Made by a program: the position numbers and the translations under genes
Shown: in pieces, positions 61,279 through 64,000 of the stretch
How the letters are laid out: the number at the start of each line of letters is the position of its first letter
Numbering within the stretch: the stretch's first letter is position 1
The notes under the pieces: generated by a model
Told to the model about the DNA's origin: nothing
Seen by the model: the letters and a program-made list of their open reading frames with translations, nothing else
The model's database searches: none
Assembly: GCF_015352955.1 (NCBI RefSeq)
Contig: NZ_JACYOX010000014.1
Span: forward strand, 58,401-122,400
DNA length: 64,000 bases
Direction: 5' to 3'
Origin: Noviherbaspirillum soli
GTDB lineage: Bacteria > Pseudomonadota > Gammaproteobacteria > Burkholderiales > Burkholderiaceae_D

Positions 61279-63450
61279 ATGACGATGGTCAGCAAGAATG
61301 CACGCCGACGAGCGCTGCCCGAAGTATGGGGCGGCATTGAATGCACCGTGGCGAGAGTCCATGACACAGTGCGTGACCAGGCCAGGGAAACCGGCCACTG
61401 GGACCGCGAAAGCGACCTGGAACAGGTGGCCGGGCTGGGCATACGTACGCTGCGTTACCCCGTTCTCTGGGAAACCATCGCGCCCGAATCACCCGACCGC
61501 TGCGACTGGCGCTGGCACGACCAGCGCCTCGCCAAGTTGCGCGAACTGGGCATCAGTCCCATCGCCGGGCTGGTGCATCACGGCAGCGGCCCGCGCTACA
61601 CCAGCCTGGCAGATCCCGCTTTTCCGGAAATGGTGGCGCAGCATGCGGCGCGGGTGGCCGAACGCTATCCATGGATAGACAAGTACACGCCCGTCAACGA
61701 GCCGCTTACCACGGCGCGGTTCTCGGGCCTGTACGGCCACTGGTATCCGCATGGCACCGACGAAGCCTGCTTCCTGCGCACCCTGGTCTACCAGTGCCAC
61801 GCGGTGGCGCTGGCTATGCAGGCCATACGCCGCATCAACCCGTCCGCCCAGCTGGTGCAGACCGAGGACATGGGCAAGGTGTTCGCCACGCCGGCACTGC
61901 AATACCAGGCCGACTATGAAAACGAGCGGCGCTGGCTGAGCTTCGACCTGCTGTGCGGCCGCATCGACCGCGCGCATGCCTGGTACCAGCGCTTCCTCGA
62001 ACACGGCATCGGCGCCGATGAACTGGCCTTCTTCGTCGAGCAGCCCTGCCCGCCCGACATCATCGGCATCAACCATTATTTGACCAGCGAACGTTATCTG
62101 GACGAGCGCCTGGAGCTGTTCCCGGCGCATCATCACAGCGGCAACCTGCGCGAGCGTTATGCCGACGTGGAGGCGGTGCGCATCGACTTCGAAGGCCGGC
62201 CGACCGGGCCGCTGGCACGCCTGCGCGAGGTCTGGGAACGCTATCGGCTGCCGGTGGCCGTTACCGAGGTCCATCACGGCAACACCCGTGACGAGCAGCT
62301 GCGCTGGTTGAAGGAAGTATGGGACGCCGCCTGCACGCTGCGCGAGGAAGGCGTTGACCTGCGGGCGGTCACGGTCTGGTCCCTGTTCGGCTGCGTCGAC
62401 TGGAATTCCCTGCTGACCCAGCGCAATGGCTTTTACGAGCCCGGCGTATTCGACGTGCGCTGCGACCCGCCGCGCCCGACCGCGCTGGCGCTGGCCGCAG
62501 GCGCGCTGGCCACCACTGGCGACTTCAGCCACCCCGTGCTGGACCATGCGGGATGGTGGCACCGGCACGACCGCTACTATCAGCCGCCACAGCGCGAGCC
62601 GGCCTCGCCAGCCCTGGTGCACCGGCCGCGCGTGATCGCCATCGTCGGCGCCACCGGCACGCTGGGCCGGGCGTTTGCGCGGGTCTGCAACCACCGCGGC
62701 CTGCCGCACATCCTGCTCTCGCGCAGCGAGATGGACATCACCGACGCGGACTCGATCGAGGCCACGCTGGAGCGGGTGCGTCCGTGGGCCGTGATCAACG
62801 CCGCCGGCTATGTGCGGGTGGACCAGGCCGAGCGCGAGGAAGAGCGCTGCTTCCGCGAGAACGCGCATGGCGCCGGCATGCTGGCCCGCGCCTGCGCCCG
62901 CTTCGACATTCCCTACGTTGCATTCTCATCCGACCTGGTCTTCGACGGCCGCCTGGGCCGCGCCTATGTCGAAAGCGATGCGGTCTGCCCGACCGGCGTC
63001 TACGGCCGCAGCAAGGCGGTCGCGGAGCGGCTGGTGCAGGAAGCCTTTCCCGAGGCCCTGGTCGTGCGGACCAGCGCCTTCTTCGGCCCCTGGGACCAGT
63101 ACAACTTCGTGCACATGACCTTGCGCGCGCTGAAGGAAGGCCGGCATGTCGAGGCCAGCGACGCGGTGATGGTATCGCCGACCTATGTACCCGACCTGGT
63201 GCACGCGACGCTGGACCTGCTGGTCGACCGCGCCGCCGGCGTCTGGCACCTGGCCAACCAGGGCGCGATCTCCTGGCACGAGCTGGCAACCCGCGCCGCC
63301 AGCGAGGCAGGCGTGGATGCATCGCGGCTGGTGCGGGTGGACGGCGGGAGCAAGAGCGCGACGGCGCTGTCGTCGGAGCGGGGGCTGCTGTTGCCGACGC
63401 TGGAGGGAGCGATCCAGCGCTATGTGAGGGATGTGGCGGCGTACGAGTGA
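61279..63450 (+). CDS. Fusion: GH1-like glycosidase domain + dTDP-4-dehydrorhamnose reductase (RmlD)-like domain
   Basis: 723 residues; AAGGA before ATG 61279. Residues ~10-430: a family 1 glycosidase-like (beta/alpha)8 barrel with acid/base Glu in YTPVNEPLTTARF (~140), IIGINHYLTSERY and nucleophile Glu in VAVTEVHHGNTRDE (~328); WSLFGCVDWNSLL ends the barrel. It is shorter than typical GH1. Residues ~452-723: extended SDR of RmlD type: IAIVGATGTLGRAF, VINAAGYVRVDQAE, FSSDLVFDG, Tyr-x3-Lys in YGRSKAVAE, RTSAFFGPWD. Domain order and catalytic residues are visible; whether the GH domain hydrolyses or transfers is unknown. Partner of the preceding fusion gene by position. Confidence 0.85.
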   Translation: MTMVSKNARRRALPEVWGGIECTVARVHDTVRDQARETGHWDRESDLEQVAGLGIRTLRYPVLWETIAPESPDRCDWRWHDQRLAKLRELGISPIAGLVHHGSGPRYTSLADPAFPEMVAQHAARVAERYPWIDKYTPVNEPLTTARFSGLYGHWYPHGTDEACFLRTLVYQCHAVALAMQAIRRINPSAQLVQTEDMGKVFATPALQYQADYENERRWLSFDLLCGRIDRAHAWYQRFLEHGIGADELAFFVEQPCPPDIIGINHYLTSERYLDERLELFPAHHHSGNLRERYADVEAVRIDFEGRPTGPLARLREVWERYRLPVAVTEVHHGNTRDEQLRWLKEVWDAACTLREEGVDLRAVTVWSLFGCVDWNSLLTQRNGFYEPGVFDVRCDPPRPTALALAAGALATTGDFSHPVLDHAGWWHRHDRYYQPPQREPASPALVHRPRVIAIVGATGTLGRAFARVCNHRGLPHILLSRSEMDITDADSIEATLERVRPWAVINAAGYVRVDQAEREEERCFRENAHGAGMLARACARFDIPYVAFSSDLVFDGRLGRAYVESDAVCPTGVYGRSKAVAERLVQEAFPEALVVRTSAFFGPWDQYNFVHMTLRALKEGRHVEASDAVMVSPTYVPDLVHATLDLLVDRAAGVWHLANQGAISWHELATRAASEAGVDASRLVRVDGGSKSATALSSERGLLLPTLEGAIQRYVRDVAAYE

Positions 63451-63492
63451 GGGGGTGGGCCGGGAGCGGCTTGGCTGAGGGAGGGTGATTTA

Positions 63493-63588
<96 letters not shown>

Positions 63589-63607
63589 AAATCCCGTTGA
63601 GCGCGCC

Positions 63608-63706
63608 GTGTCAGCGGTGCCCGGAGCGGGAAAAGGTGCGGCGTCTGTCTGAGCCAAGCTTTGCTTGGCGAGTTTAGCCGCGCCCCGCTCCGGGTACCGC
63701 TGACAC
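63608..63706. repeat. Long imperfect inverted repeat
   Basis: gtgtcagcggtgcccggagc... (63608-63630) pairs with 63684-63706 at 22 of 23 positions; a smaller hairpin GCCAAGC-TTT-GCTTGGC lies between them at 63654-63670. REP/BIME-like intergenic structure or remnant of a mobile element end; it is next to a truncated transposase gene. Confidence 0.75.
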
Positions 63707-63806
63707 GGGAACCCCCGCGCAGCGGGGGCGCGATCACCGGGTCGCCTTTTTTTGGTTACTTTTTTTGGCGAAGCGGTATGTGTCAAGGTAGTTGTCGCCA
63801 AATTAG

Positions 63807-64000
63807 TCATGCAGCACGTGGCATCGCGGCCGGCAAAGCCTCCTTTCGCTCGGGGTTCAGATACACCACCTCGTCAAGATCCCAATGGCGCACGGCGCCT
63901 GCCCAGCGCTGCGGCTTGGCGGCCCGGGCGGCTTGATAGACCGCCTTGCGATGGGCCAGCAGCTGGTCCGCCTGGCCACGATGACGCTGATCCGGCGTCA
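63807..64000 (-). CDS. Transposase C-terminus (IS3-like integrase-core type), cut by window edge
   Basis: The last 64 codons, running in from beyond the window: TPDQRHRGQADQLLAHRKAV, then YQAARAAKPQRWAGAVRHWD, ending NPERKEALPAAMPRAA. The pattern H-R-G...R..VY..AR...P.RW.G..R.W......LNPE is that of the C-terminus of many DDE transposases of IS3-related families, just after the catalytic Glu. Whether the element is complete cannot be judged here. Confidence 0.6.
   Translation of the reverse strand, partial: TPDQRHRGQADQLLAHRKAVYQAARAAKPQRWAGAVRHWDLDEVVYLNPERKEALPAAMPRAA

Overview
The window is chromosomal DNA from a GC-rich beta-proteobacterium. Gene content (dnaQ-rnhA-methyltransferase/gloB-mltD, ahpCF, yejABEF, fabI, an rhlE-type helicase, a senAB-selD selenoneine locus) and two hrp-box-like promoters next to a CesT-type chaperone fit Burkholderiales, most likely Oxalobacteraceae (Herbaspirillum or Noviherbaspirillum-like). 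This placement is inferred from gene content only; no database search was possible.

Layout. 1-4.9 kb: the 3' end of thyA, then a small AT-richer patch with a candidate type III secretion effector and its CesT-family chaperone, each preceded by an hrp-box-like motif. A ~118-bp palindromic repeat follows, then a metal-type two-component system (minus strand) divergent from a secreted YceI protein, with a CusR-box-like palindrome between them. 4.9-12.8 kb: a membrane protein, then a tight three-gene unit of exported proteins (glycine-rich lipoprotein, pentapeptide-repeat beta-helix protein, 1124-residue Tat/lipobox protein) that I cannot assign to any described system. 12.8-17.4 kb: YegD-like Hsp70, two small envelope proteins, a DUF72 protein, a 25-residue membrane peptide, a stand-alone receiver, a CsbD-like protein and tRNA-Val(CAC). 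17.4-24 kb: core genes dnaQ, rnhA, methyltransferase, gloB, mltD, then a DUF1275 protein and an Old Yellow Enzyme. 24-33 kb: a second copy of the repeat, yejABEF (minus), fabI and rhlE.

32.8-36 kb: the divergent locus senA / senB-selD, a recognisable selenoneine pathway: SelD makes selenophosphate, SenB a selenosugar, SenA the selenium-carbon bond to trimethylhistidine. 36-44 kb: a YdjM-like membrane protein, small proteins, an OmpR/EnvZ-type pair, a third repeat copy, a frameshifted small gene, ahpF, ahpC and a sirtuin. 44-48 kb: a GDSL-hydrolase relic interrupted by a 157-bp MITE-like element, an unknown protein, an MFS transporter and two tandem paralogous lipoproteins. 48-58 kb: a PhyH dioxygenase, an orphan histidine kinase, a Tat-exported tyrosinase, a lipoprotein alpha/beta hydrolase, a tautomerase/aldolase/DUF2269/SDR-DoxX group, and a decayed membrane-protein gene.

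58.5-63.5 kb: two consecutive large fusion proteins (glycosyltransferase + FAD-dependent UDP-galactopyranose-mutase-like; GH1-like + RmlD-like reductase), probably one glycoconjugate pathway. The window ends in a hexanucleotide array, a long inverted repeat and the C-terminus of a transposase.

Most promising for new biology: the hrp-box-linked effector/chaperone pair (423-1813), the three-gene exported unit (5909-12810), and the double-fusion sugar pair (58536-63450). The selenoneine locus is known from the literature but easy to misannotate as ergothioneine or generic selD.
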